DNA of 64,000 bases from an uncultured Gammaproteobacteria bacterium (GCA_943788005.1 CALSOP010000002.1:186001-250000), one strand, 5' to 3'. Shown: positions 35,361 to 45,653, counted from the stretch's first letter. Notes: generated by a model from the sequence alone, not told the origin. Numbers and translations are program-made.

Positions 35361-38019
35361 GCGTCTCACCTTCCAGTTGATCGACATCTTCAATATTTTC
35401 TATGCGTTCATGAATACGACACAAGGCATGTAGATCACAATAGCGACAGGCTGTTGCCGTTGGTTCAACGGTGGCCTTACCGCTACGAAAATCATTAGCC
35501 AACTTGGTTAAGACCTCTTCCCAATGCTCAAATCGATCTTGCCACAAGAAATTCTCATCCTGTTTTATACCGGGCAAAATATCGTCGCCATCGGCTTGCC
35601 CGGAGAATCCCAACTTGCCACGTTTCAAACTGGCAAATGCTATCGCGGCAACCCCTTGTTTACTGGTCACGGCATACAGTGGCAGTTGTGGATCATTGGG
35701 ATTATCTGATTCCCAGTCATTTTTACTCACGGCACCGGTTTTATAATCAATAATGACGCAACGACCATCGGCTAACTCATCGATACGATCTACACGTAGA
35801 TGTAATTCGATATCCTCAAACAGTACTGTTTGCCATTCTTCGGTTGCTATAACCTTAAAAGGACTCCTGTCTTTCTCGATGGTTAACCAGTCTTTTAGTA
35901 GTTGTTCGAGTCGTTGTTGTTCCAGCTCGGTAAATCTATCGGTAAAAGTCTCGGGCTGTTGCGCGATTTGTTGCTTGATCGCCTCTTGTACAACCGAATG
36001 AATGATCTTTGTCAGTTCTGACTCTGATCGATATGCCTGATTCTCTGATGTCTTCAAACGTTGCCATAGAAATTGCAGGGCGCAATGTACCAGATTGCCG
36101 CGTTCGGCCGCGCTTAAACCAATATCGCTATCGCGTAGTGACTCCGCATATAAACGATGCCTGGCAAAGGCTTTAAACGGACAACCCGACTGATCCTTGA
36201 ATAAAGCGCTACCGCCCTCAGCAATTTGACCGGCGGGGATCTCTGGTGCATTAATGTCAATAAAGATTTCTGTGTGTGATGATGCGAGCAGTGAATCTTT
36301 ATAATCATCACATTGATTGAACTGGCGAGCTTTTTTTGCATTAGCGAGACTAATTAACGGACTAGGCCGACAGATGCGATCACCTTCCTGTTTGGCATAA
36401 CTGAATACGACTTCTTTTGCTGAGGCACTTAGTTTTTCGGTAATACGTTTTGCTAAATTAAGTTGTGCTTCAGCACTGGCATCAGGAATATTGAACTCCC
36501 GCTGGAAAGCAATGGGAATGAAGGCATTAGCCATAGTTATCGTCGGCCAATTATCATCTTGCATGCCCATCACCCACAAATGATCAAACTGCATGCCGGC
36601 TGCGGCCGTCATACCGAGAATTTGTATAGGTGTTTCTATTGTCTCTGGTTGGAATCGAGTTTCAACGAGCAATCTTTTTAATTGGAATAATGCGGTACTA
36701 TAGCTGACAGGTTTTGTTAGTCCATCCAGACTTGCTAATTGCGTTAACGCGGATTGCCAGGCTTGTAAGGTTTGATGCTCATCACTATTAAGATTGCGTT
36801 CGCCCGGCCAACCGAATCCGCTTAACCAATCCGAAAAGCTTGTCGTCCATTCGCGTAGTGTTTGTTGTTTGGCATGGCTTAAGAAGGAAATCTCAAAGCT
36901 CTTTAATAATCCAACAAACCCTTCACATTGTTCAAACTCTTTACATCGTGCTTCAGCAATCCAATACAATGTTTTAAATCCCGATTGTTGTTCACCGATA
37001 CGCCTAAGAGCAGCATCAAACTTTGCGCGCTTTGCTGCTTCTTCCGTTGCGCCTGTTATAAACGGGGAATGTAGTAAGTTACTTAGCGTATTAATTGATA
37101 CCTTGCGTTTACCCAGAGCCAGCAAGTTGATTGCTGTATGGATTAAGGGATAGCCTGATAAAGGCTTGCCTAATGATATTGCATAGGGTTTATATTGAGA
37201 TTCGTTTGGCTTTAACCATTTTTGTGGTGTGAGTACTGATGCGAACCCATATTCAATCTTGTCGCGCAGGCTGTTGAGGTTTGGTGCGATTATTCCAATC
37301 GTTGCTTTATTATTATCTTCCAAACATTGTTTTGCCCAACATGCCGCAGACCAGATTTCTGATTGCTTATCTGTTTGCTCGCTTATACTGATAGATTCAT
37401 TTTGCTGCTCTGGATCACATTCTTCGATTTCAATACCGATATCAATAAAGGCTTGTTTGAGTATATGTTGTTGTGTTGTGAGTTGGTCAAAATCATAGAA
37501 GACTATCTTCTTTAGGTTATTTTTTAATTCTGCTGCATATGTCGTGATGTAACCCGGTAATGCGGCATCATCCAACCATGCATTTTCTCGCTTTTGCTGC
37601 TCGTAGGAATGGGCCCAGTGCTTAAACGCAAAAGCATCTTCAGACAGATACACGCCATCTGGAAAGATTGGGACAGCCCATTGCTGACAAAGTTGGTAGG
37701 CATGCGCTGCTTGCTTGGCCGTGGCAGTGATTTGTAAGAGTTGATTCTTATATTTTGAACTATTGATTATCTCTTGCCAGAGCCACTGTTGCTGTAGATT
37801 GCTCAATACCGTGACTTTATCGTCAGTCCGAAATGAAAGAGATTCGAAACATCGTCTACACCACGCTGTCCAGGGCAAACAATCAGGTGTTTGCCAGGCC
37901 TGTTTTCCTTGCGCGATTTGTTCTGTCGCAAATAGGTAACGAAGATGACGGCTGAGACGTTGCGTCGGCGTGATAATTGTCGCTCCCTGCCTTATCAAAT
38001 CGCTGAGACGTTTATTCAT
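35353..38019 (-). CDS. AddB-like PD-(D/E)XK nuclease (putative DNA repair protein)
   Basis: The 888-residue protein matches the gammaproteobacterial AddB-like family seen next to an AddA-type helicase. The N-terminus (TPTQRLSRHLRYLF) is a helicase-like domain that has lost the Walker A motif; ETPIQILGMTAAAGMQFDHL is the degenerate motif V region. The C-terminal nuclease shows GNLVHCALQFLW, LRVDRIDEL and VIIDYKTGA, with cysteines SGCPFKAFARH and CRYCDLHALCRI placed to hold a 4Fe-4S cluster as in AddB. It overlaps its helicase partner by 8 bp, so the two are translated together and probably form a complex. Confidence 0.88.
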   Translation of the reverse strand: MNKRLSDLIRQGATIITPTQRLSRHLRYLFATEQIAQGKQAWQTPDCLPWTAWCRRCFESLSFRTDDKVTVLSNLQQQWLWQEIINSSKYKNQLLQITATAKQAAHAYQLCQQWAVPIFPDGVYLSEDAFAFKHWAHSYEQQKRENAWLDDAALPGYITTYAAELKNNLKKIVFYDFDQLTTQQHILKQAFIDIGIEIEECDPEQQNESISISEQTDKQSEIWSAACWAKQCLEDNNKATIGIIAPNLNSLRDKIEYGFASVLTPQKWLKPNESQYKPYAISLGKPLSGYPLIHTAINLLALGKRKVSINTLSNLLHSPFITGATEEAAKRAKFDAALRRIGEQQSGFKTLYWIAEARCKEFEQCEGFVGLLKSFEISFLSHAKQQTLREWTTSFSDWLSGFGWPGERNLNSDEHQTLQAWQSALTQLASLDGLTKPVSYSTALFQLKRLLVETRFQPETIETPIQILGMTAAAGMQFDHLWVMGMQDDNWPTITMANAFIPIAFQREFNIPDASAEAQLNLAKRITEKLSASAKEVVFSYAKQEGDRICRPSPLISLANAKKARQFNQCDDYKDSLLASSHTEIFIDINAPEIPAGQIAEGGSALFKDQSGCPFKAFARHRLYAESLRDSDIGLSAAERGNLVHCALQFLWQRLKTSENQAYRSESELTKIIHSVVQEAIKQQIAQQPETFTDRFTELEQQRLEQLLKDWLTIEKDRSPFKVIATEEWQTVLFEDIELHLRVDRIDELADGRCVIIDYKTGAVSKNDWESDNPNDPQLPLYAVTSKQGVAAIAFASLKRGKLGFSGQADGDDILPGIKQDENFLWQDRFEHWEEVLTKLANDFRSGKATVEPTATACRYCDLHALCRIHERIENIEDVDQLEGETHV

Positions 38020-38166
38020 ATGTTATGAATGTCACCTTATGTGAGATTAGATTAATGATGAACTCATCTGTCATAGATAAGTCACATTGGCATTATAAAC
38101 TGACAATGTTAACCTTGGGACCTAAACTAGAATAATATATTTCTCTTGCCACAAGCAGAGAATCTT

Positions 38167-39162
38167 ATGCAAATATCAAATTACACTACTCAACAGGAAG
38201 AGATTGTCTGTACCACTGTCATGCCAACACGGATGCTACCGGATATGGTGGATGATGTACGTGAATCCCTGTTAAATACACCTCGCAGTTTGTCACCAAA
38301 ATACTTCTACGATGAACGCGGATCTGAGTTATTTGACCAGATTTGCTCAACGCCGGAATATTATCCGACGCGCACTGAAAACCACCTATTATCCAAGTAT
38401 GCCGTTGATATTATCAATAAAACGACGCCTGATCAGATACTTGAGTTGGGAAGTGGTTACTCAACAAAGACACGTCGTTTGTTTGATGCTTGCCAACAAA
38501 CGTCTAATGAATGTATTTATGCACCTTTAGATGTATGCGAAGAAGTGTTGATTGAAGCCGCTCAAAAACTATCTGAAGAGTATGATTGGTTGGGGCTAAA
38601 GCCGTTATTGGGTGATTATCATGGCGGCCTGGGAAATTTACCGGCGACGCATGGCTCACACCTGTTTGTTTTTCTCGGCAGCACTATTGGTAACTTTGAA
38701 CAAGAAGATGCCTTGGAATTTATAAAAGAAGTTTATAAGGCGATGCGTTATGGCGATCACTTATTAATTGGTGTTGATCGCGTAAAAGAGAACCACGTTT
38801 TACATGCTGCTTATAACGATGCTCAAGGTATTACTGCTGAGTTTAACCTGAATGTATTACATGTATTGAATCGTGAATTGAATGCAAACTTTAATACCGA
38901 TGAGTTTACGCACTCGGCAACATTCAATACTGATAAAGAAAGAATAGAGATGCGCCTAATCTCTAATACTGATCAGCATGTCCATATCGATGAACTAGGT
39001 GAATCCATTCAATTTGATACTGGTGATAATATACTGACTGAAATTAGTCAGAAATATACTTATAAAGGTATTGAGGAAATGCTTAAGCAGGCTAATTTCC
39101 GAATTACGGATCATTACGAGGATGAGAACGCATATTTCTCTTTAGTATTGGCATCAAAATAG
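38167..39162 (+). CDS. egtD: L-histidine N-alpha-methyltransferase EgtD-like
   Basis: EgtD trimethylates histidine to hercynine, the first step of ergothioneine formation. Starting at ATG 38167 gives 331 residues (a TTG seven codons earlier is also open). The family landmarks are LSPKYFYDERGSELFDQICS, EYYPTRTENHLL, the SAM-binding LELGSGYSTKTR, FLGSTIGNFEQED, GVDRVKENHVLHAAYND and ENAYFSLVLA at the C-terminus. EgtB, the sulfoxide synthase that usually sits beside it, is not present next to it, so hercynine might be the end product, or egtB lies elsewhere. It faces the addB-like gene across a 147-bp divergent gap. Confidence 0.9.
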   Translation: MQISNYTTQQEEIVCTTVMPTRMLPDMVDDVRESLLNTPRSLSPKYFYDERGSELFDQICSTPEYYPTRTENHLLSKYAVDIINKTTPDQILELGSGYSTKTRRLFDACQQTSNECIYAPLDVCEEVLIEAAQKLSEEYDWLGLKPLLGDYHGGLGNLPATHGSHLFVFLGSTIGNFEQEDALEFIKEVYKAMRYGDHLLIGVDRVKENHVLHAAYNDAQGITAEFNLNVLHVLNRELNANFNTDEFTHSATFNTDKERIEMRLISNTDQHVHIDELGESIQFDTGDNILTEISQKYTYKGIEEMLKQANFRITDHYEDENAYFSLVLASK

Positions 39163-39180
39163 CCCCAACTGAATCAATTA

Positions 39181-39864
39181 TTATTCGGCTAACCACTCAC
39201 TTGATATCTGTTCTGCCATAGAAGGGTTATCAATAAACTTATTCCGATTACCCTGTAGTTCTTCGATTAGATTATTGCGCAACATTTCCTGATTACTCGG
39301 TGGATCTAAACGATTCCACCGCTTTAATTCATCCAGCATATCCTTTTCTACAGGAACTCCATATTGAGTATGCATATAGAAGATTGCACGAGCAATATTA
39401 CCACGCGCTATAAGTCTGGGCTCGGTAATATCATGATAACGTTCAAAATCACAATTTTCGTAACGCCAATCCTCACCTTCAATCATGCCAAAACTGCTAT
39501 TACGTCGAGCCACATCTGCATCTTGCCAGGCAGGATAGAGATTATGCATATCAGCTTCCATACGCGTAAAGCGTGATTTTTCATTGAGTCGACATTGTCG
39601 ACGACTATCACATTGCATGTATCGCAACATCCAACTTGCCGGATAGATCTGTTCAATTACAAATAATCGATCTTCGGTTAATGCCACAGAGGGATCGAAG
39701 CGAAAACCACAATACAAGGACCAGCCACCATTGGCATACAGTTCATTCCAGAAAGTATTTACCGCTATTTCATCGAAACTTTCGACAGGCAAGGTCTCAG
39801 CGTAAGTAGTGTGGGAGACACTAAGTAGACATAAAATAGAGATTATCCGTAATGGGCGAAACAC
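39181..39864 (-). CDS. endA: Periplasmic/secreted endonuclease I family protein
   Basis: This is a non-specific nuclease of the EndA/NucM family. A signal peptide (MFRPLRIISILCLLSVSHTTYA) is followed by about 205 residues. The beta-beta-alpha metal core is visible as MEADMHNLYPAW with the following DVARRNSSFGMI, and FERYHDITEPRLIARGNIA cut by RAIFYM, which match the conserved DLHNL and ARG-IAR-FYM motifs. Cysteines (LYCGF, MQCDSRRQC, ENCDF) fit the disulfides of the periplasmic enzyme. It would degrade extracellular or periplasmic DNA. It converges on egtD with 18 bp between stops. Confidence 0.9.
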   Translation of the reverse strand: MFRPLRIISILCLLSVSHTTYAETLPVESFDEIAVNTFWNELYANGGWSLYCGFRFDPSVALTEDRLFVIEQIYPASWMLRYMQCDSRRQCRLNEKSRFTRMEADMHNLYPAWQDADVARRNSSFGMIEGEDWRYENCDFERYHDITEPRLIARGNIARAIFYMHTQYGVPVEKDMLDELKRWNRLDPPSNQEMLRNNLIEELQGNRNKFIDNPSMAEQISSEWLAE

Positions 39865-39984
39865 ATTAATTATTACTATTTTTAAAATATTATAGGCATC
39901 ATGATATACCAGACTGCTTTAGAATGTGAACATATAGAAATTTAGCCTGACTAATACAGATAATTATTACTAGAAACTGAATCC

Positions 39985-41415
39985 ATGGTCATCACCAAAA
40001 AATCAATGCGTTTTCTCACTACATGGCTATTTATCTGCCTATTGCCAATATTGAGCGCTTGTTCTGACGGCTTGTCTCAACTCGAACGCATTAAATCGCG
40101 CGGCACGCTTAGAATAGCGCTGATTGCAACACCACCGCTTTACTTCCCTGATGAGTCACTCATAAAAGGTTATGATTATGAAATCATCGCCAGTTACGCC
40201 GAATCTATCGGTGCTGATCTAGAAATCATTCACGCAAATACCATCCGTGAAATCATTACCAAGTTGAAACAAGGTAAGGCACATGTTGGAATTGCCGGTA
40301 ATTCACCTGACTATCCAGACGAAAATATAATCGGCAGCACCTCCTATGAGAAGGATGAATGGTATGTCATAGGAAATAGAAAAAACATATTGCCAAAATC
40401 AGTCGATGACATTACGCCTAGTACAGTTATCGTCGCCAAAGGCAGTAAACCTGCCTTAGTCTTGTCCCATCTAATACGAGAATATCCTTCGCTTTATTGG
40501 CTGGAACTGCCTAATGGTAATAACAGGCAAGTACTGCAGCAGGTGAATAAAAACACTTTCAAACTCAGCGTTATCAGCGCTGATGTTTATAGGTATTACC
40601 GCTATCTCTTTCCTGAGGTCAAGATCGCATTTACATTGGCAAAGCAATACCACTCACGCTGGCTTAGCTACAAGAGTGATGATACCTCTCTCTCAAATTC
40701 TATAGAGAAATTCATAAATAATTACAAACAAAGTGGCAAACTAGAGCAGCGATACAATACTTATTATCGGCACCTAAATGTCTTTAATTATACGGACAGT
40801 CTTCATTACCTGAGACTTATCAAAGAAAGGTTGCCTCAATATAGCCCTTACTTTAAGAAAGCTGCGATGGATAATGAGTTTGATGAACGTTTTCTGGCTG
40901 CAATTAGTTATCAGGAATCACATTGGGATAATGAAGCGGTTTCGCATACCGGGGTTCGCGGTTTAATGATGCTAACTCGAGATACTGCCAAACGTGTTGG
41001 GGTTAAAAATCGTCTGGACCCAGAACAAAGTATTATGGGTGGTGCAAAATACCTAAACATATTAAAAGCATCTTTGCCGGAAAAAATTAAGGAGCCTGAC
41101 CGCTCCTGGATGTCATTGGCAGCATACAATGTTGGTTTAGGCCATTTAGAGGATGCCCGCATTCTTACTGAATCGCTTGGAGACAACCCTAACCTCTGGA
41201 TAGATGTTGAAAAACATCTACCAAAACTCAGTCAAGAAGAATGGCATCAAAAAACTAAATACGGTTATGCCAGAGGACACGAACCCGTAGAATTTGTAAG
41301 ACGAATAAGACGTTATTACGATATTTTACGTTTGTATCAGCAAGAAGAAATTCTGGAAAAACTCGACCAACCATTGGAGCTGAATAAAGTACGAATCACG
41401 TCTCCGGCGATATAA
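39985..41415 (+). CDS. mltF: Membrane-bound lytic murein transglycosylase F
   Basis: MltF cleaves peptidoglycan glycan strands from the inner face of the outer membrane. The 476-residue protein starts with a lipoprotein signal (FICLLPILSAC, lipobox LSAC). Residues about 35-270 form an extracellular solute-binding (SBP_3) domain starting LERIKSRGTLRIAL, the regulatory module unique to MltF. The SLT catalytic domain follows (about 290-460) with the catalytic Glu in ISYQESHWD, then GVRGLMMLT and SLAAYNVGLGH. The order and length are normal for the family. It stands alone, with the convergent Sel1 gene 1 bp behind it. Confidence 0.94.
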   Translation: MVITKKSMRFLTTWLFICLLPILSACSDGLSQLERIKSRGTLRIALIATPPLYFPDESLIKGYDYEIIASYAESIGADLEIIHANTIREIITKLKQGKAHVGIAGNSPDYPDENIIGSTSYEKDEWYVIGNRKNILPKSVDDITPSTVIVAKGSKPALVLSHLIREYPSLYWLELPNGNNRQVLQQVNKNTFKLSVISADVYRYYRYLFPEVKIAFTLAKQYHSRWLSYKSDDTSLSNSIEKFINNYKQSGKLEQRYNTYYRHLNVFNYTDSLHYLRLIKERLPQYSPYFKKAAMDNEFDERFLAAISYQESHWDNEAVSHTGVRGLMMLTRDTAKRVGVKNRLDPEQSIMGGAKYLNILKASLPEKIKEPDRSWMSLAAYNVGLGHLEDARILTESLGDNPNLWIDVEKHLPKLSQEEWHQKTKYGYARGHEPVEFVRRIRRYYDILRLYQQEEILEKLDQPLELNKVRITSPAI

Positions 41416-41416
41416 C

Positions 41417-42673
41417 TTAAGCCGTCGTTCGACTTTCTACTCTTTTATATGCTTGACTAAACTCAGTGGCTAGCACCTCGGCTTCTGACACTTGTCCTTC
41501 TGATAATTTATCACGCACCCGCTTTAATGCTTCATGAACATCTCCATCGCCCGTATCATTCGCCAGTAATAACCAGGCATAGGCACGAACATAATCTTTT
41601 TCTACGCCTAGACCTTTTGCAAATCTCACTCCTAACATATGTTGCGCTTTTTGAAATCCTTGTCTTGCTGCTTTTTCAAACCATGAACATGCAATCGCTT
41701 CATCTTTATGTACGCCTAAACCATTGACATAAAGATGACCCAATCGATACTGAGCCTTAACATAACCTGCCTCCGCAGCCATGCGATAATATTTAGCTGA
41801 TTCTAATTCATTTAATGGGATTCCAAGACCAAAAGCGTGAAGTTTTCCCAGTTGATAATTCGCTTTGGCGTAGGATTGTTTTGCTGCTAATTGAAAACAT
41901 TGTTCGGCTGCTTTGAAATCTTGCGGCACACCTAAACCATTAATATAGAAAAGGCCCATATTGAATTGCGCGCGTGCGTATCCTTGTTTTGCTGCAAGCT
42001 GGCGCCACTTAAATGCTGCTTCATCATCCTGCGGTACACCAAGACCACCACCATACATTAATGCCAGATTATATTGCGCCTTGGCATAACCCTGATTTGC
42101 AGCTTCCTGATACCAGCGGGCTGCTTCTGCTTCATCTCTTTCGGTACCCTGCCCTTGTGCCAACATTAAACCAACATTAAGCTGTGCCTTCATGTGGCCT
42201 TGTTCTGCTGCACGTAAATACCACTTCAAAGCTTCAACATCGTTTCTTGGTATCCCAATTCCTTTGGAGTACATAAATGCCAAATTATAACGTGCTCCCG
42301 CATGACCTTGTTCTGATGATTTGAGGTACCACGCATGAGCCTGCTTGTAATCTTTTTCTACACCGAGCCCGTGCTGGTAACACCAAGCTAAATTAGCCTG
42401 AGCAATAACATTACCTTTTTCCGATGATTGGGTTAAATAAGCTGCCGCCTGCTCGTGATCTTCGGGAACACCAATTCCACGTAGATACATTTGACCAAGA
42501 CGCGACTGCGCCTTGCTTGAACCTTGGTCAGCGGCATGTCGATACCAAAATGCGGCCTGCCCCGGGTCCAGCCGGACTCCGATACCATTCTCATAAAGAT
42601 CGGCTAATTGCAGCTGGGCATCGACATCCCCCGCATTAGCATCTTTTGTTAGTACAGATAACTGAGCACTCAT
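41417..42673 (-). CDS. Sel1-repeat (TPR-like) protein with ten repeats
   Basis: The 418 residues consist of ten 36-residue Sel1-like repeats, each with the pattern A-x2-LG-x-MY-x2-G-x-GV-x-(K/Q)D followed by A-x3-Y-x2-AA-x-QG. Examples are AKAQYNLALMYGGGLGVPQD and VKAQYRLGHLYVNGLGVHKD. There is no signal peptide or TM segment, so it is cytoplasmic and probably a protein-protein adaptor. The C-terminal 50 residues (DVHEALKRVRDKLSEGQVSE) are helical and not repetitive. Partners are unknown. It is divergent from srkA. Confidence 0.9.
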   Translation of the reverse strand: MSAQLSVLTKDANAGDVDAQLQLADLYENGIGVRLDPGQAAFWYRHAADQGSSKAQSRLGQMYLRGIGVPEDHEQAAAYLTQSSEKGNVIAQANLAWCYQHGLGVEKDYKQAHAWYLKSSEQGHAGARYNLAFMYSKGIGIPRNDVEALKWYLRAAEQGHMKAQLNVGLMLAQGQGTERDEAEAARWYQEAANQGYAKAQYNLALMYGGGLGVPQDDEAAFKWRQLAAKQGYARAQFNMGLFYINGLGVPQDFKAAEQCFQLAAKQSYAKANYQLGKLHAFGLGIPLNELESAKYYRMAAEAGYVKAQYRLGHLYVNGLGVHKDEAIACSWFEKAARQGFQKAQHMLGVRFAKGLGVEKDYVRAYAWLLLANDTGDGDVHEALKRVRDKLSEGQVSEAEVLATEFSQAYKRVESRTTA

Positions 42674-42794
42674 ATAGTCAAAATTTTCCTGAGACTAAAT
42701 CTTATTTAAAAAGCTTAGCCTGTATCACCCTGTTTTGTATAGTAAATCATTATTATAAAACTCGATATGTATGACTTCTGATAGACTCTTGGGC

Positions 42795-43793
42795 ATGACT
42801 AAAGAAACAAACCCGCACAGTTACAGCTTACTCGATCCCGATATGATTATTCATGCGATTGAATCATTGGATTATGTCTCTGATGGCAGAATACTGGCAC
42901 TAAATAGCTATGAAAATCGTGTCTATCAGGTAGGGATTGAAGATGAAGCGCCGATAATTGCCAAGTTTTACCGCGCTGGTCGCTGGACTGATGACATGAT
43001 TCGGGAAGAACACACTTTTATGCTGGAATTGGCAAGTGCAGAAATCCCGGTAGTTGCCCCAATATCAATAGGCAATGTAACCTTATTTAACTACGGCGAT
43101 TATCGGTTTTCACTCTACCCGCGCTTTGGCGGCTATGCACCTGAATTGGATAACCCGGAGCACTTATTGCAGCTTGGGAGAATATTAGCCCAGATACATA
43201 ATATTGGTGAAATCAGCGCCTTTAAATCCAGGCCGAGTATTAATGTTGAAGACTTTGCTATAAAACCGGTTCAGTACTTATTAGAAAATGATTTTATCCC
43301 TGCTTATTTAGAACCAGCCTATTCAACACTCTGTGAAGATCTTATTATTAGAATCAAACGCTGCTATGAACAAACAGGCGAATACAAAACATTACGAATG
43401 CATGGTGATTGCCATCAGGGAAATATTCTAGTTCGTGATGACAACTTTTATATTGTTGATTTTGATGATTCTCGATCAGGTCCCGCGGTACAGGACATAT
43501 GGATGTTCCTCTCGGGTGACCGTAATTATATGACGATGGGGCTCAATGATTTTATGGAAGGTTATACCGAGTTTCGTGATTTTGAAGCACGCGAGTTGCA
43601 TTTAATCGAGGCTCTTAGAACAATGCGTCTAATTCATTATTCGGCATGGCTCGCTGAGCGTTGGAATGATCCGGCGTTCCCAATCGCTTTCCCATTTTTT
43701 AATACACAGAACTACTGGGAAGAACAAATACTAAGTCTACGTGAACAAGCTTCATTGATGGAGGAACCAGCGATTGTCTGGAAACGTTATTGA
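42795..43793 (+). CDS. srkA: Stress response kinase A (YihE/SrkA)
   Basis: SrkA is a cytoplasmic Ser/Thr kinase of the aminoglycoside-phosphotransferase fold that protects against stress-induced death in E. coli. The ATG at 42795 (MTKETNPHSYSLLDPDMI) places the N-terminus like that of E. coli; an ATG eight codons earlier is also possible. Family motifs are LALNSYENRVYQVG, IAKFYRAGRWTDDMIREEH, the catalytic LRMHGDCHQGNIL and the metal-binding IVDFDDSRSGPAVQDIWMFL. At 332 residues the length is normal. It starts a run of same-strand genes: the ABC exporter follows after 3 bp. Confidence 0.93.
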   Translation: MTKETNPHSYSLLDPDMIIHAIESLDYVSDGRILALNSYENRVYQVGIEDEAPIIAKFYRAGRWTDDMIREEHTFMLELASAEIPVVAPISIGNVTLFNYGDYRFSLYPRFGGYAPELDNPEHLLQLGRILAQIHNIGEISAFKSRPSINVEDFAIKPVQYLLENDFIPAYLEPAYSTLCEDLIIRIKRCYEQTGEYKTLRMHGDCHQGNILVRDDNFYIVDFDDSRSGPAVQDIWMFLSGDRNYMTMGLNDFMEGYTEFRDFEARELHLIEALRTMRLIHYSAWLAERWNDPAFPIAFPFFNTQNYWEEQILSLREQASLMEEPAIVWKRY

Positions 43794-43796
43794 AAT

Positions 43797-45653
43797 ATGG
43801 CAACAACAATAAATACAGAACAACATACAACTGAACAGGTCAATGACAGCCATGAAGTAAGAGAATACAACTGGCAATATATTCTCGAAATAGCAAAGCA
43901 ACATAAACGACAGTTGGTCATGGCAAATATCATTGCCGTAATCGCAACACTGGCAAGCGTCCCCGTCCCATTATTAATGCCCTTATTGGTTGATGAGGTT
44001 TTATTAAACCAACCCGGCATCGTTGTTAGTTCTATAAATGCTATTACCCCTTCTATATGGCACGGCCCAGTGTTGTACATATCAATTATTTTAATCATGA
44101 CTTTATGCTTGCGTCTTTCAGCATTAGTTTTAAATGTTTTTCAAACAAGACAATTCACTATCATTGCTAAAGATGTCATCTTTCTTATTCGCCGTACGCT
44201 ACTTACACGTTTGAATAAAGTGTCCATGTCCGAATACGAAACACTTGGGAGTGGTACAGTCGCTTCTTATTTTGTAACTGATCTGTCTACTGTCGATGAT
44301 TTTGTCGGATCAACAGTGAGCAAATTATTAGTCGCCACTCTGACAATAATTGGTGTTGCCATAATTCTACTTATTATGCATTGGCAAATTGCAGTATTGA
44401 TACTCTTTGCCAATCCAATCGTAATTTATTTCACGACGGTCTTAGGTAAACGAGTTAAGGAGTTAAAGAAAAATGAAAACTCTGCCTTTGCCGTTTTTCA
44501 ACAGTCTTTAGTAGAGACACTGGACTCTATTCATCAGATTAGAGCAAGTAACAGGGAAAAACATTATTTAAAACGCATCATTGAACAAGCGAGTATGGTT
44601 AAAGATCATGGAATTGCCTTTGCATGGAAAAGTGATGCCGCCAGCCGATTAAGCTTTGTTGTCTTTCTATTTGGCTTTGATATCTTCCGTTCAGTAGCAA
44701 TGCTGATGGTTGTTTTTTCTGGATTAACTATTGGCCAGATGTTTGCTGTCTTCGGTTATCTCTGGTTCATGATGGGCCCGGTACAGGAAGTTCTGAATAT
44801 CCAATACGCTTTTTATAATGCCAAAGCTGCATTGGCTCGTATCAATGAATTAATAAAACTCGAACTGGAACCAGATTATCCACATGTCATTAATCCGTTT
44901 GAGAACAAAAATACCGTTGGGATTAATATCTCTGACCTTCATTTTTCTTATGGCCATAATGATGATAACGGTAACGCTGATATATTAAATGGTATCAACC
45001 TAACTATTGAACCCGGAGAAAAGGTTGCACTCGTCGGTGCCAGTGGTGGTGGCAAATCTACATTAGTACAAGTATTGATCGGCTTGTATCCCGCAAATAG
45101 CGGCGACATCTTTTATGATGGAGTTCCAGTAACACAGATTGGTCTGGACGTTGTCCGCGAAAACGTTGCGACAGTGTTACAACATCCGGCACTGTTTAAT
45201 GATACTGTCAGAATTAATTTAACCTTGGGACGCGAACTTGAAGAGAAACAATTATGGCATGCTCTTGAGATTGCTCAATTAAAAGAGACCGTAGAACAAT
45301 TACCCAACAAACTGGACACCATAGTCGGACGACAAGGCATTAGATTATCTGGTGGACAAAGACAACGACTTGCAATCGCACGAATGGTCTTAAGCGATCC
45401 TAAGGTCGTCATCCTGGATGAAGCAACATCGGCATTGGATGCTGAAACCGAGTATCATCTACATACCGCACTAGCAGGTTTCCTCAGTAATAAAACAACC
45501 ATCATTGTTGCGCATAGATTAAGCGCAATAAAACAAGCTAATCATGTTTATGTCTTTGAAGCTGGCACTATTGGCGAACAAGGTACACATCGCGAATTAC
45601 TTTCTCAAGATGGTCTTTATGCAAAGCTATATGGAGTTAGGCAGTCGCACTAA
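43797..45653 (+). CDS. ABC exporter, fused permease and ATPase
   Basis: This is a 618-residue half-transporter that should work as a homodimer. Residues about 40-340 hold six TM helices of the type I exporter fold. The ATPase domain (about 378-610) has Walker A VGASGGGKSTLV, Q-loop VLQHPALF, signature LSGGQRQRLAIAR, Walker B VVILDEATSALD and H-loop IVAHRLS. It resembles MsbA/lipid- or peptide-exporters, but the substrate cannot be read from the sequence. It lies 3 bp after srkA and 18 bp before apbE, so it is likely in one operon with both. Confidence 0.92.
   Translation: MATTINTEQHTTEQVNDSHEVREYNWQYILEIAKQHKRQLVMANIIAVIATLASVPVPLLMPLLVDEVLLNQPGIVVSSINAITPSIWHGPVLYISIILIMTLCLRLSALVLNVFQTRQFTIIAKDVIFLIRRTLLTRLNKVSMSEYETLGSGTVASYFVTDLSTVDDFVGSTVSKLLVATLTIIGVAIILLIMHWQIAVLILFANPIVIYFTTVLGKRVKELKKNENSAFAVFQQSLVETLDSIHQIRASNREKHYLKRIIEQASMVKDHGIAFAWKSDAASRLSFVVFLFGFDIFRSVAMLMVVFSGLTIGQMFAVFGYLWFMMGPVQEVLNIQYAFYNAKAALARINELIKLELEPDYPHVINPFENKNTVGINISDLHFSYGHNDDNGNADILNGINLTIEPGEKVALVGASGGGKSTLVQVLIGLYPANSGDIFYDGVPVTQIGLDVVRENVATVLQHPALFNDTVRINLTLGRELEEKQLWHALEIAQLKETVEQLPNKLDTIVGRQGIRLSGGQRQRLAIARMVLSDPKVVILDEATSALDAETEYHLHTALAGFLSNKTTIIVAHRLSAIKQANHVYVFEAGTIGEQGTHRELLSQDGLYAKLYGVRQSH

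Noticed and set aside
41417..42673. Periodic DNA repeats of about 108 bp
   Set aside because: These are the ten Sel1-type protein repeats; the DNA copies are diverged and not a separate repeat element.
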